Positions 1-8,356 of a DNA stretch of 64,000 nt are shown one piece after another. Position numbers and translations under genes: made by a program. Source of the stretch: Saccharibacillus sp. JS10 (GTDB lineage: Bacteria; Bacillota; Bacilli; Paenibacillales; Paenibacillaceae); contig NZ_JANFNS010000001.1 in NCBI RefSeq assembly GCF_024436065.1, forward strand, positions 496,001-560,000, written 5' to 3'. Position 1 is the stretch's first letter. Each line of letters starts with the position of its first letter. The notes beneath the pieces are model-generated. The model did not search any database. It had not been told where the DNA came from and was given only the letters and a program-made list of their open reading frames with translations.

Positions 1-39
1 ACTGACTTCGGCTTTGCAATTTTAAGAACTTTTGAATGA
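1..39 (+). CDS. 3' end of an upstream gene, identity not visible (possibly ccdA)
   Basis: Frame 1 is open from the window edge and ends in TGA at 37-39, giving a C-terminal tail TDFGFAILRTFE. The ribosome binding site of the next gene begins three bases later, so the two genes are probably co-transcribed. In other bacteria a thioredoxin-like lipoprotein next to an MsrAB lipoprotein is commonly preceded by the membrane electron carrier CcdA, which would supply reductant. That identity is inference from context only; twelve residues cannot prove it. Confidence 0.4.
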   Translation, partial: TDFGFAILRTFE

Positions 40-56
40 TGAAGGAGATGACCGAT

Positions 57-596
57 TTGCGATTAAGAAAAACAAAATGGCTTTCGATGTTAATGCTGGT
101 ATCGGCGGTAGTGCTTCTGTCGGCTTGCGGACAAAATAATTCAGCAACTTCGGCGTCTGGCGCATCTACAGCAAGTGCTGCTCCAGCGCCGCAATTCGAT
201 CTGAAAGACCTCAGCGGCAAAGAAGTCAAACTAGCAGATTTCAATGGCGAAAAAGTCTATATCAAATATTGGGCTTCGTGGTGCTCGATCTGCCTCGCGG
301 GGATGGAAGAATTAAATACGCTTGCCGGGCAAGATAACGACTTCAAAGTCATTACGATTGTGGCTCCGAATTTCAAAGGCGAAAAGTCCGAAGCGGATTT
401 CAAAAAATGGTTCGCAGGCATGGATGAGAAAAATATGACGGTACTGCTGGATCAAGATGGCAAGTATGCGCAGCAATTAGGCGTTCGTGCTTATCCAACC
501 TCGTTCTACGTGGACTCTAAAGGCGGTCTTGCCAAAACGGTTCCCGGTCATAATGCCAACGACGTGATCGCGACGAACTTTAACAGTATTCCTTAA
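57..596 (+). CDS. Thioredoxin-like (TlpA/ResA-type) lipoprotein
   Basis: Membrane-anchored thiol-disulfide oxidoreductase, probably the reductant for the MsrAB lipoprotein encoded next. A lipoprotein signal peptide ends in the lipobox LSAC (Cys24 from the TTG start), followed by a Ser/Ala/Pro-rich linker. The thioredoxin fold carries the active-site motif WCSIC (Cys76 and Cys79), and a YPTSFYVD segment supplies the cis-proline region. I chose TTG at 57 because AAGGAG at 42-47 lies 9 nt upstream of it. In-frame ATGs at 36, 39 and 48 are upstream of, or abut, that site. At 179 aa the length is normal for the family. By analogy with pneumococcal Etrx proteins it should transfer electrons from a CcdA-like protein to MsrAB at the outer face of the membrane; this partner role is inferred. 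Confidence 0.88.
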   Translation: MRLRKTKWLSMLMLVSAVVLLSACGQNNSATSASGASTASAAPAPQFDLKDLSGKEVKLADFNGEKVYIKYWASWCSICLAGMEELNTLAGQDNDFKVITIVAPNFKGEKSEADFKKWFAGMDEKNMTVLLDQDGKYAQQLGVRAYPTSFYVDSKGGLAKTVPGHNANDVIATNFNSIP

Positions 597-640
597 ATAG
601 TGACAACGTATAAATTCTAACTTTACAGGAGGTTGCGTCT

Positions 641-1873
641 ATGAAAAAAAGAACCCGGCATACTGCCTGGCTCTCTATCGTTTCAGTGATGATGTTTAGT
701 TTGCTTATATCGGCTTGTTCGAACGCAAGCTTCGGCGGAATGAATGTATCCGGCGCCGGCGCTTCATCTTCGGGCCCAGTGACAGCGGCGAGTATTCCGA
801 ACCCGAATGCAGACGTCGATTATTCCAAATCCGATCTCAAAAAGATCTACCTTGCAGGCGGTTGCTTCTGGGGCGTCGAAGCTTATATGGCACGGATTTA
901 TGGCGTTCAAGACGCGGTATCCGGTTATGCCAACGGCACAGGAGAAAATCCGACTTACGAAGACGTGATCAAAGGTAACCGTGGTTTCGCGGAAACGGTC
1001 GAAGTCACTTATGATCCAAAGCGTGTGCCGCTCGATAAGTTACTCAAAGAATTTTTCAAAGTCGTTGATCCGACTAGCGTGAACAAACAAGGCAATGACC
1101 GCGGGATTCAGTATCGTTCCGGCGTCTTTTATACCGATGAAAGCGAAAAATCCGTGATCGATTCGGTGATTGCCAAAGAACAAGAACGTTATAACGAGAA
1201 GATCGTAACCGAAGTATTGCCGCTGGAAAACTTCTATATGGCGGAAGAATATCACCAAGATTATTTGGAAAAAAATCCGAACGGCTATTGCCATATCGAT
1301 ATGGGCATCTTGAACGAACAAGAAATCCCGGCTGACGGTACGGATAACGCTGCGGCAGCAGGCGTTACTTCGACCGGAGAAAAATCAGCGGCGGCAACTA
1401 AAGCTGCGGGTAAAATCGTCGTTGACCCTGCAGATTATCCAAAACGCAGCGCTGAAGAATTGAAAACGTTGCTGACGGATATTCAGTATAAAGTCGCAGT
1501 CGAACAAGATACGGAACACCCTTATTCCAATGAATATTGGGATACGTACGAAAAAGGCATCTACGTTGACGTCTCGACTGGCGAGCCGCTGTTCGCAAGC
1601 GAAGATAAATACGATTCGCAATGCGGATGGCCAAGTTTCGTTAAGCCGATCACGCCTGACGTCGTAACGTACGACGAAGATACAGCTTACAATATGGTTC
1701 GCACCGAAGTCCGCAGCCGCGCGGGCGATATTCACCTCGGTCACGTCTTCGATGACGGCCCTGCCGACCGCGGCGGCAAACGGTACTGCATCAACAGCGC
1801 TTCGATCAAATTCGTACCGCTGGCAGATATGGATGCGCAAGGATATGGCTATTTGATTAGTGTCGCGAAATAA
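641..1873 (+). CDS. msrAB: MsrA-MsrB fusion lipoprotein (peptide-methionine sulfoxide reductase)
   Basis: Bifunctional repair enzyme that reduces both the S and R epimers of methionine sulfoxide in extracytoplasmic proteins. A lipoprotein signal ends in LISAC (Cys26). The MsrA domain carries the GCFWGVE motif with catalytic Cys75. A linker of about 40 residues rich in Ala, Thr and Gly leads into an MsrB domain from about residue 265. MsrB has CGWPSF (Cys328, probable resolving Cys), the [10 protein letters not shown] motif and catalytic Cys383 in RYCINS. The paired CxxC zinc motifs of many MsrB proteins are absent. AGGAGG at 628-633 supports the ATG at 641. The gap to the thioredoxin-like gene is 44 bp, so one operon is likely. 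An intrinsic terminator follows. Confidence 0.95.
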   Translation: MKKRTRHTAWLSIVSVMMFSLLISACSNASFGGMNVSGAGASSSGPVTAASIPNPNADVDYSKSDLKKIYLAGGCFWGVEAYMARIYGVQDAVSGYANGTGENPTYEDVIKGNRGFAETVEVTYDPKRVPLDKLLKEFFKVVDPTSVNKQGNDRGIQYRSGVFYTDESEKSVIDSVIAKEQERYNEKIVTEVLPLENFYMAEEYHQDYLEKNPNGYCHIDMGILNEQEIPADGTDNAAAAGVTSTGEKSAAATKAAGKIVVDPADYPKRSAEELKTLLTDIQYKVAVEQDTEHPYSNEYWDTYEKGIYVDVSTGEPLFASEDKYDSQCGWPSFVKPITPDVVTYDEDTAYNMVRTEVRSRAGDIHLGHVFDDGPADRGGKRYCINSASIKFVPLADMDAQGYGYLISVAK

Positions 1874-1886
1874 ATAAAGGTATGAC

Positions 1887-1926
1887 AAAAAGGAAAGGCT
1901 CGAACTAACCGGGTCTTTCCTTTTTT
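1887..1926 (+). terminator. Intrinsic terminator after msrAB
   Basis: AAAAAGGAAAG pairs with CTTTCCTTTTT, followed by a T tract. The A tract on the other side means it may also serve the converging DUF1450 gene. Confidence 0.75.
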
Positions 1927-1939
1927 ATAGGGTTTAGTT

Positions 1940-2167
1940 TTATTTGTTTTTCGCAATGCGCTTCTCTAACTTTTTCACCAACTTCTTCGGCGTCTCTGCT
2001 TTCACCACTTCGCCTTTCACCATCGCAAAAGGCTCTGTCCGGCACAACCGGCATTCTTTGAGGCATGAGTCCTTTTTCACTTTAACGTCGTCATATTCGC
2101 CTTTGAGCGCTTTGTAAGCCGATTTCGAGAAACGGTCTAAGTTTTTTTGGCAAAATTCGATTTTCAT
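1940..2167 (-). CDS. DUF1450 family protein (YuzB-like)
   Basis: A 75-residue protein matching the DUF1450/YuzB family, whose function is not established. It has three conserved cysteines: one near the N terminus (IEFCQKN) and two in the CLKECRLC segment. The C-terminal third is Lys-rich (KKLVKKLEKR). The ATG overlaps the TGA of the upstream SMI1/HEAT gene by 4 bp (ATGA, 2164-2167), so the two are translationally coupled. Metal or iron-sulfur binding is possible from the cysteines, but that is a guess. Confidence 0.8.
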   Translation of the reverse strand: MKIEFCQKNLDRFSKSAYKALKGEYDDVKVKKDSCLKECRLCRTEPFAMVKGEVVKAETPKKLVKKLEKRIAKNK

Positions 2168-3519
2168 GTTCGTTTCTCCTTCCGCGATTTGAACTCTTTG
2201 AGCCGATGACCGACATGGGTTCGGATCGAATATTCGTCATTGGGATAACGTTGAAGCAAATATTCGTAGATCGGCAATAAGATTGGATCGGTAACGCCGC
2301 CGAGCGATTGAAGTGCGGTCACTTGTATGCTCGGTTCGGAATCATCCCATAGAATCGGAATAAAAGCGTCCACATAATCTGCTTTTCGCGATGATTTACC
2401 TGCTTCCCAGATTGCGCTGTTACGAATTTGCCTATTGGAATTTTGAAAAGCAGGCAACATGACAGGAAGCGGATCTACTTCGGCGCTGTCGAGAATATAG
2501 CCGAGAAACCGGAACGTTTCCGGGTCGGTTTCGCGTGCAATCAACGGCTGAATCTCTTCTACGAACAAAGTCACGTCCTTTTTACGGTACCAACAAATTA
2601 ACTGTGCCGCATGGCGCCGTTCTATCGTCTGCCGACTTCGCAACCCTTGTATCAATCTTGGATCAGCCAGATGCGGAGCATGTGCGGCAAGCAGCGTCAA
2701 TGCCCAGTAACGCACCTGCTCCGCCGCATCTTGCAGACCATGATTCGCAACTTGTATCGCGGTATCATGCAAATAAGGGAAACGCAGCAAAGCTTTTAAC
2801 GCTTGAGCACGAATTCCGGCTTTTTCTGGCAGCCTTGCAAGTTCGGTTAATTGTTGCTGGCTTCCACCAAGCGTCGTGCCAAACCAATGAATTTTAAATC
2901 CGGCAATAATCTCGTCCAACCAACGTTCATACCAATCCAGGAAATGATTTTCGTAAGTGAAAAAAGGACGATAGAATTCACTATCCCAATACAGAATCCG
3001 ACCTTCATGTTCACCGCTTACAATCAATAGAATCTCATAGCTGGATCCCATCGTTCCGATCTCGACCGTACCGCTTAAAAGATTGGCTGCAGCTTCTTCA
3101 TAGGCTTCATCGTCCAAATCTTCGTCTATAAGCGCAAAATCATTCTCCGATTGCCAATCTTGAGTCTCCAAATTGACTTTCAACACAGAAGGTATACCGA
3201 TTCCAGTACGATCTGGCTTCATCTGCTGCACGTTGTATATGCCATAATAAGGCCCTGCGCCGCCGTTGCCTACAAGCGTTATAAAAGCAGCGAAAGCTTC
3301 CGGCAGCTTAACTCCCCAATCTTTTTCCAAATCGTTCAGTTCAGTCATAGTGATTGGTGCATGTAGTTGATAGTGATGGCTGCTGGCTCCAAATACATGC
3401 TCTGCTCCCGGCGTTTCGATAACTTGCGGGATCTTTTGGCGAATACGTTCAATTTGCTTGGCGTATTTGGCAAAAGGTAAAGCGTCTTGTTGATGTCTGT
3501 CCGATTGCGATGGTTCCAT
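2164..3519 (-). CDS. SMI1/KNR4-domain protein with C-terminal HEAT repeats (copy A)
   Basis: 451 residues. The N-terminal half (about 30-200) is an SMI1/KNR4 (SUKH) domain, with the GNGGAGPYYGIY motif, a LPEAFAAFI helix and an FLDWYERWLDE segment. The C-terminal half (about 235-445) consists of short helical repeats with the spacing of HEAT repeats. The ATG at 3519 has AAGGAGAGGG just upstream. It is a clear paralogue of the gene at 11085-12428, sharing VGNGGAGPY and the WYERWLDE segment. SUKH domains occur in immunity proteins of polymorphic toxin systems and in other binding proteins. No toxin lies nearby, so the role is unknown. Confidence 0.85.
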   Translation of the reverse strand: MEPSQSDRHQQDALPFAKYAKQIERIRQKIPQVIETPGAEHVFGASSHHYQLHAPITMTELNDLEKDWGVKLPEAFAAFITLVGNGGAGPYYGIYNVQQMKPDRTGIGIPSVLKVNLETQDWQSENDFALIDEDLDDEAYEEAAANLLSGTVEIGTMGSSYEILLIVSGEHEGRILYWDSEFYRPFFTYENHFLDWYERWLDEIIAGFKIHWFGTTLGGSQQQLTELARLPEKAGIRAQALKALLRFPYLHDTAIQVANHGLQDAAEQVRYWALTLLAAHAPHLADPRLIQGLRSRQTIERRHAAQLICWYRKKDVTLFVEEIQPLIARETDPETFRFLGYILDSAEVDPLPVMLPAFQNSNRQIRNSAIWEAGKSSRKADYVDAFIPILWDDSEPSIQVTALQSLGGVTDPILLPIYEYLLQRYPNDEYSIRTHVGHRLKEFKSRKEKRT

Positions 3520-3571
3520 GCTCTCCCTCTCCTTTTCACATGAAAACTTTCCATTGTTTTTCAGGTTTTCA

Positions 3572-3600
3572 TTGAGTTGTGAGCTATTACCTTTTATAAT
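3572..3600 (+). promoter_or_regulatory. Sigma-A promoter of the ABC-F gene
   Basis: -35 TTGAGT (3572-3577), 17-bp spacer, -10 TATAAT (3595-3600), about 50 bp upstream of the ATG at 3653. Confidence 0.7.
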
Positions 3601-3652
3601 AAAACGGAAAAAGTTTTAATCGAAATCTAACAGAAAAAGGTGTCTTTCATTA

Positions 3653-5209
3653 ATGAGTATACTAAATGTAGAACGACTCAGCCACGGCTTCGGCGACCGG
3701 GCTATTTTTAAAGATGTTTCTTTCCGTTTGCTAAAAGGCGAACATATCGGTCTGATCGGCGCCAATGGCGAAGGCAAATCGACGTTTATGAATATCGTAA
3801 CAGGCAAGCTCCAACCGGACGAAGGCAAAGTCGAATGGTCGAAACGCGTTCGCGTCGGTTACCTCGATCAACATGCCGTATTGGAAAAAGGGCAAACGAT
3901 CCGCGATGTGCTCAAAGGCGCTTTCCAATACTTGCTCGATATGGAACAAGAAATGAACGATATGTACGGTCGTATGGGCGAAGTGACGCCTGAAGAATTA
4001 GAAGAATTGCTGGAGCAAGTGGGTACGATTCAAGACACGCTCACCGCGCAAGACTTTTACCTGATCGATGCCAAAATCGACGAGACCGCTCGCGGTCTGG
4101 GTCTGACGGATGTCGGTCTGGATAAAGACGTAAACGATCTGTCCGGCGGACAACGTACCAAAGTCCTGCTCACCAAGCTTCTGCTTGAAAAACCGGATAT
4201 CCTTCTCCTCGATGAGCCTACCAACTATCTGGACGAAGTGCATATCAACTGGTTGACGCGCTATCTGCAAGAATACGAAAATGCGTTTATCTTGATCTCT
4301 CACGATATTCCGTTCTTGAATAGCGTCGTGAATATCATCTACCATATGGAAAATCAAGAATTGAACCGTTACGTGGGCGATTACGATTATTTCCAAGAAG
4401 TCTACGCGATGAAAAAGCAACAATTGGAGTCGGCGTTCAAACGTCAACAACAAGAAATTTCGCAGCTTAAAGACTTCGTAGCACGGAACAAAGCCAGCGT
4501 GGCAACACGGAATATGGCGATGTCACGTCAGAAAAAGCTGGATAAGATGGACGTCATCGAACTTGCGCAAGAACGTCCGAAGCCGCAATTCAACTTCAAA
4601 GTAGGACGTACCGCAGGCAAGCTGATTTTCGAAACGAAAAATCTAGTCATCGGTTATAACGAACCGCTATCGCGTCCTCTCGACCTCAAAATGGAACGCG
4701 GGCAAAAAATCGCTCTTGTCGGCGCGAACGGTATCGGTAAAACGACGCTGCTGCGTAGTATCCTCGGCGAGATTCAAGCGATTTCCGGTACGGTTGAGCG
4801 CGGCGAACACCAGCAGATCGGCTATTTCGAACAAGAAATGAAAGGCGACGGTTCCAACACGTGTATCGAAGAAATTTGGAACGAGTTCCCTTCGCTTAGC
4901 CAATTCGAAGTTCGCGCGGCACTTGCCAAATGCGGTCTGACGACTAAGCATATCGAAAGCAAAATCACGGTGCTCAGCGGCGGCGAAAAAGCGAAAGTCC
5001 GTCTTTGCAAACTGATCAACCGCGAAACGAATATTCTCGTACTCGACGAGCCGACGAACCACTTGGACGTTGATGCGAAAGACGAATTGAAGCGTGCGCT
5101 GCAAGCTTACAAAGGTACGATTCTTATGATTTCTCACGAACCTGAATTCTATCGCGATATCGTGACGGAGACTTGGAACTGCGAATCGTGGACGACGAAA
5201 GTATTTTAA
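3653..5209 (+). CDS. ABC-F family ATPase
   Basis: 518-residue soluble protein with two ATP-binding cassettes and no membrane segments, as in ABC-F translation factors, which act at the ribosomal E site. Cassette 1 has Walker A GANGEGKST, signature LSGGQRTK and Walker B ILLLDEPTNYLDE. The linker between cassettes (about 255-310) is charged and coiled-coil-like. Cassette 2 has GANGIGKTT, signature LSGGEKAK and LVLDEPTNHLDVD. The terminal residues (SWTTKVF) resemble a clade common in Bacillales. It is monocistronic, with its own promoter and terminator. It could be a housekeeping factor or a resistance-type ribosome protector; sequence inspection cannot separate these. Confidence 0.92.
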   Translation: MSILNVERLSHGFGDRAIFKDVSFRLLKGEHIGLIGANGEGKSTFMNIVTGKLQPDEGKVEWSKRVRVGYLDQHAVLEKGQTIRDVLKGAFQYLLDMEQEMNDMYGRMGEVTPEELEELLEQVGTIQDTLTAQDFYLIDAKIDETARGLGLTDVGLDKDVNDLSGGQRTKVLLTKLLLEKPDILLLDEPTNYLDEVHINWLTRYLQEYENAFILISHDIPFLNSVVNIIYHMENQELNRYVGDYDYFQEVYAMKKQQLESAFKRQQQEISQLKDFVARNKASVATRNMAMSRQKKLDKMDVIELAQERPKPQFNFKVGRTAGKLIFETKNLVIGYNEPLSRPLDLKMERGQKIALVGANGIGKTTLLRSILGEIQAISGTVERGEHQQIGYFEQEMKGDGSNTCIEEIWNEFPSLSQFEVRAALAKCGLTTKHIESKITVLSGGEKAKVRLCKLINRETNILVLDEPTNHLDVDAKDELKRALQAYKGTILMISHEPEFYRDIVTETWNCESWTTKVF

Positions 5210-5232
5210 ACAGTTCTGATTATGGATATAGG

Positions 5233-5263
5233 AAAGGCTCCTTCTTGTCAGGAGCCTTTTTTT
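5233..5263 (+). terminator. Intrinsic terminator of the ABC-F gene
   Basis: AAAGGCTCC / GGAGCCTTT stem of 9 bp with a 9-nt loop, followed by seven T. Confidence 0.9.
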
Positions 5264-5277
5264 GTTGGGCTGGTGAG

Positions 5278-5540
5278 GGGAAGCGAGGATACTGCGAGAG
5301 AAATTCGTTAGCGTATGCTTACGATGTGTCTTTCTTCGAAAGCCTTTAGGTCGCTTGTTGAACTCGGGAAAAGTGATTAGATTTTTATTGGTATTTTCCC
5401 GAGTAGCGATGCAAATTCGACAGTTATCTTTTGGAGAATTTGCATCACAAAGGCGAACATTCCCAGCATATGCTTCCGAAGTGCATTTCTGCGAAATGCT
5501 TAACCTACACTGAATTTCTCTCTCCGTCTCCTCGCTTCCC
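5278..5540 (+). repeat. Palindromic structured element, copy 1 (expanded)
   Basis: Fills most of the 360-bp gap after the ABC-F gene; I see no coding sequence in it. The outer stem is GGGAAGCGAGGA (5278-5289) with TCCTCGCTTCCC (5529-5540). Next comes GAGAGAAATTC (5296-5306) with GAATTTCTCTC (5512-5522). The core hairpin is ACTCGGGAAAA (5362-5372) with TTTTCCCGAGT (5394-5404). The family-conserved loop words GGTCGCTTGTTGAA and AAAGGCGAAC are present. Unlike the other copies it carries an extra hairpin, GATGCAAATTC (5408-5418) with GAATTTGCATC (5436-5446), and inserted segments in both internal-loop strands. Its strand is set by the family words. Confidence 0.85.
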
Positions 5541-5565
5541 AGTTACGTTAGTTTTTATCAACACT

Positions 5566-5597
5566 TTAAAGACTCCTTATGATTAGGAGTCTTTTTA
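5566..5597 (+). terminator. Terminator-like hairpin between element copy 1 and the FAH gene
   Basis: AAAGACTCC / GGAGTCTTT stem with a T tract on the plus strand. On the minus strand it would follow the FAH-family gene with only a short T run. Confidence 0.7.
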
Positions 5598-5623
5598 CCC
5601 TATCGAATCTATAAAAAGACATC

Positions 5624-6511
5624 TCATTTACCTACGATATTCGTCAAAGTTCCTAACCCTTCGATAGAAATCTTCATTTCGTCACCGGGACGTAGCCATA
5701 CGCGCTGATTTTCGGGTTGACCGAGGATTACGCCTTCGGGTGTGCCTGTCAGGATTACATCGCCGGGGCGTAGTGTGAAGTGCTTAGATACATAGGCGAT
5801 GATTTCTCGGCAAGAGAAGATCATATCGGATGTATTGGAATTTTGAACGGTTTTGCCATTGATTTGAGCAGAAATATGTAGATGATTGGGATCGGGAACT
5901 TCATCTGCGGTGACTAGATAAGGCCCGATCGGCGCAAAGCCTTCTCCCGTTTTGCCAAGCAGCCATTGCCCGGAGAGCATTTGTAGATCACGCGCAGATA
6001 GATCATTGGCACAGCTGTAGCCAAATACATAATCTAAAGCTTCGGCTTCGCTTACGTTAGATGCCGTGCGCCCGATTACAATCGCAAGTTCCGCTTCGTA
6101 ATCCAATTGCTTCGATTGTTTGGGATACGGGATAGAACCGTGATGAGCCGCGACGGAATCGGAAAATTTGCTGAATACGACGGGTTGCTTGGGCAATGGC
6201 ATGTTCGTCTCTTCTGCGTGCTTTTTGTAATTTAATCCGATACAAATGAGTTTGCCCGGATTCAATACGGAAGGAAGCCAATTCACATTCTCTAGGGAAC
6301 TCCATGCAAGCTTTGAACGTTCTACGTCTAGCTTCTGCCATAACGCTAAAATCTTCTCAACGATTTGTGGCGATTGCAGCAATTGATCTGTGCTGATTGG
6401 GAGCTTCTCTTCGCCTAACCACGGTTGTAACTCGTCCAAACGTACATAGTTGTCTTCTTCAACGATTGCAACGGTCGATTTTCCTTCATGCTGAATATTC
6501 GCAAACTTCAT
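5624..6511 (-). CDS. Fumarylacetoacetate hydrolase family protein
   Basis: 295-residue enzyme of the FAH superfamily, which hydrolyses or decarboxylates acylpyruvate-like and hydroxy-dienoate substrates in catabolic pathways. The C-terminal catalytic domain starts near residue 90 (GLNYKKHAEE). It shows the family metal-site region ELAIVIGR, the GYSCANDLSARDLQ segment, GKTGEGFAPIGPY and GDVILTGTPEGV. I chose ATG at 6511 because AAAAAGGAGCG precedes it. The gene starts 19 bp after the MerR gene stop, with its ribosome binding site in that gap, so both are likely in one operon. The exact substrate cannot be told. Confidence 0.88.
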   Translation of the reverse strand: MKFANIQHEGKSTVAIVEEDNYVRLDELQPWLGEEKLPISTDQLLQSPQIVEKILALWQKLDVERSKLAWSSLENVNWLPSVLNPGKLICIGLNYKKHAEETNMPLPKQPVVFSKFSDSVAAHHGSIPYPKQSKQLDYEAELAIVIGRTASNVSEAEALDYVFGYSCANDLSARDLQMLSGQWLLGKTGEGFAPIGPYLVTADEVPDPNHLHISAQINGKTVQNSNTSDMIFSCREIIAYVSKHFTLRPGDVILTGTPEGVILGQPENQRVWLRPGDEMKISIEGLGTLTNIVGK

Positions 6512-6530
6512 GAAATCGCTCCTTTTTAGT

Positions 6531-6980
6531 TTAAGTTGTTGGTGAAGTCGCCTTATAAAACACATCTCCGTGCATAACTTGCATCTCTTCCCAATTCCCC
6601 GGGTTCATCGTATCTGGCTGACGTCCTGCGGAGATTTCTTCGTAGAGCTTCACTTTTTCTTCTAAATGCCTCACATGACGCTTCGCTTCTTCCAATTGAG
6701 CACGTGCAAATTCTCCGTGTTGTCGCATGATCTCGCTACGCTCAAATAGCGTCGCTTCTCCTTGCAGACACAAATCAATATACCTTTTGATCGATTCGAT
6801 CGGCATCCCCGATTGTTTCAAGCAACGAACGCCGTGCAACCAATTAATCGACATTTCATCGAACAGACGCACATTATGTTCGTTTCTCTTTATAGTAGGC
6901 ACTAATCCTTTGTCGGTATAAAAACGAATCGCATGTTCCGTAAGCCCTGTGATCGAAGAAGCTTCTTTGACTGTGTACAT
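6531..6980 (-). CDS. MerR family transcriptional regulator
   Basis: 150-residue regulator with an N-terminal MerR winged helix (MYTVKEASSITGLTEHAIRF) and the RNEHNVRLFDE wing. A long dimerisation helix runs from about 75 to 120 (ARAQLEEAKRHVRHLEEKV). There are no conserved cysteines of the metal-sensing type, so it belongs with the MerR proteins that sense small organic or electrophilic molecules. ATG at 6980 is preceded by AAGGAAGTGAAATC. It is divergent from the aldo/keto reductase, and a perfect palindrome in a 19-bp promoter spacer lies between them, so it probably controls that gene and perhaps itself. Confidence 0.9.
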   Translation of the reverse strand: MYTVKEASSITGLTEHAIRFYTDKGLVPTIKRNEHNVRLFDEMSINWLHGVRCLKQSGMPIESIKRYIDLCLQGEATLFERSEIMRQHGEFARAQLEEAKRHVRHLEEKVKLYEEISAGRQPDTMNPGNWEEMQVMHGDVFYKATSPTT

Positions 6981-7018
6981 GATTTCACTTCCTTTTTTCA
7001 AAAAAATCAAAAAAGCGC

Positions 7019-7049
7019 TTGCCTTCGTGTTACACGAAGGTCTTACGCT
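7019..7049 (+). promoter_or_regulatory. MerR-type promoter with palindromic operator
   Basis: -35 TTGCCT (7019-7024) and -10 TACGCT (7044-7049) are separated by 19 bp. A perfect inverted repeat, CCTTCGTGT-T-ACACGAAGG (7022-7040), lies between them. The overlong spacer filled by a dyad is the hallmark of promoters activated by MerR proteins through DNA distortion. It drives the aldo/keto reductase. Confidence 0.85.
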
Positions 7050-7122
7050 TAGTGTATAGCAAATCGATCGACAATAACATCCAAAAGATCGAATCGCTCA
7101 TCTATCACTAGGAGGTTTTATC

Positions 7123-7974
7123 ATGTCAACCGTTACGTTAAATAATGGAATTCAAATGCCGCTTCTTGGCTTCGGCGTGTACCAAATTCCGGACCCTCAG
7201 CAATGCGAAGATGCCGTATACGAAGCCCTACAAGCCGGGTATCGTCTGATCGATACGGCAGCGGGCTATATGAACGAAGAAGCTGTAGGTCGTGCGATCA
7301 AGCGTAGCGGAATTCCTCGCGAAGAATTGTTTATTACGACGAAAGTATGGATTCAAGATGCCGGTCATGAAAGTACGAAACTCGCGTTTGCCAAATCTTT
7401 GGCTAAGTTGCAATTGGATTATTTGGATCTGTATCTTGTTCACCAGCCATTCGGCGATTATTACGGGGCTTGGCGCGCAATGGAAGAACTTCATCTGGAA
7501 GGCAAAATCAGAGCGATTGGTGTCAGCAACTTTACGCCGGATCGATTAATGGATCTGATCGTGCATAATCAGATTGTTCCGGCGGTGAATCAGATTGAGA
7601 CGCATCCGTTTTATCACCAAAACGAGAGTGCCGCCTTTATGTCTGAACAAGGCGTACAACATCAATCTTGGGCTCCTTTTGCCGAAGGATTGAATGGGAT
7701 GTTCGAGAACGAAGTTCTTCAAAAAATAGCCGATTCTCATCAAAAATCGGTAGCACAAGTCATTTTGCGTTGGTTGATAGAGCGCAAGATCGTCGCGATT
7801 CCGAAATCTGTGAACAAAGAACGGATTATTGAAAACTTCGATATTTTCGACTTCGAACTAAGCGCCGCAGAACTGGAGCAAATCGCAGCGTTAGACCGAA
7901 ATCAGACACTATTCATGTCTGTACACGATCCGAAATTCGTGAAAATGTTAGGCACGCTAACTGTCGAATTATAA
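7123..7974 (+). CDS. Aldo/keto reductase
   Basis: 283-residue NADPH-dependent carbonyl reductase of the AKR superfamily, cytosolic (beta/alpha)8 barrel. The catalytic tetrad is visible: Asp and Tyr in [11 protein letters not shown], Lys in TTKVW, His in LVHQP. The GVSNF motif and the C-terminal cofactor segment [11 protein letters not shown] are also present. Length is normal for prokaryotic AKR5-like enzymes. AGGAGG lies 8 nt before the ATG. It is divergent from the MerR gene and followed by its own terminator, so it is a single-gene transcript, likely induced by the MerR effector. Reactive aldehydes such as methylglyoxal are plausible substrates; this is inference. Confidence 0.92.
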   Translation: MSTVTLNNGIQMPLLGFGVYQIPDPQQCEDAVYEALQAGYRLIDTAAGYMNEEAVGRAIKRSGIPREELFITTKVWIQDAGHESTKLAFAKSLAKLQLDYLDLYLVHQPFGDYYGAWRAMEELHLEGKIRAIGVSNFTPDRLMDLIVHNQIVPAVNQIETHPFYHQNESAAFMSEQGVQHQSWAPFAEGLNGMFENEVLQKIADSHQKSVAQVILRWLIERKIVAIPKSVNKERIIENFDIFDFELSAAELEQIAALDRNQTLFMSVHDPKFVKMLGTLTVEL

Positions 7975-7983
7975 ACAAAAAAT

Positions 7984-8019
7984 AAGCATCCGCGCTGCTT
8001 CATGCAGACGGATGCTTTT
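7984..8019 (+). terminator. Terminator of the aldo/keto reductase
   Basis: AAGCATCCG (7984-7992) pairs with CGGATGCTT (8009-8017), followed by T residues. Confidence 0.8.
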
Positions 8020-8039
8020 ACTATTTAGGCGCAAAGCGC

Positions 8040-8339
8040 TTATTCGGTTCTGGTCTCGTAAGAATTTTCCCGATATTTGGACGTACTCTCACGATTCGGC
8101 TGCGGAGTGGATTCATTCGATTCGATAGACTCTGACTCGGTCGGCTGAAAATCAGAATGCCAAGCTTCGACTTTCTTTTTGCGCTTGCGTTGAAACCAAC
8201 GCTCCAACCGATTCGCCGACTTCCGCTCATCTAGCGTCTTCTTCAAGCCTTTCATCAACAACTTGGAACGATCCTCGTCATTACGTTCTAACTCGTGGAG
8301 GTCCTTCAGAAATTCATTGTTCATATTATGCATCTCCAT
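8040..8339 (-). CDS. Small highly charged protein under a LexA-type promoter
   Basis: 99 residues, not a family I recognise. The N-terminal two-thirds is predicted helical and very basic (LLMKGLKKTLDERKS, then RWFQRKRKKK). The tail is Ser/Glu/Thr-rich and probably disordered. There is no signal peptide or membrane segment. ATG at 8339 lies 9 nt after GGAG; a TTG at 8345 is too close to that site. A near-perfect LexA box sits inside its promoter, so it should be induced by DNA damage. It is not YneA, because no LysM domain or transmembrane segment is present. The protein could bind nucleic acid, but that rests only on charge. Confidence 0.72.
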   Translation of the reverse strand: MEMHNMNNEFLKDLHELERNDEDRSKLLMKGLKKTLDERKSANRLERWFQRKRKKKVEAWHSDFQPTESESIESNESTPQPNRESTSKYRENSYETRTE

Positions 8340-8356
8340 GTACAAGGTCTCCTCTC

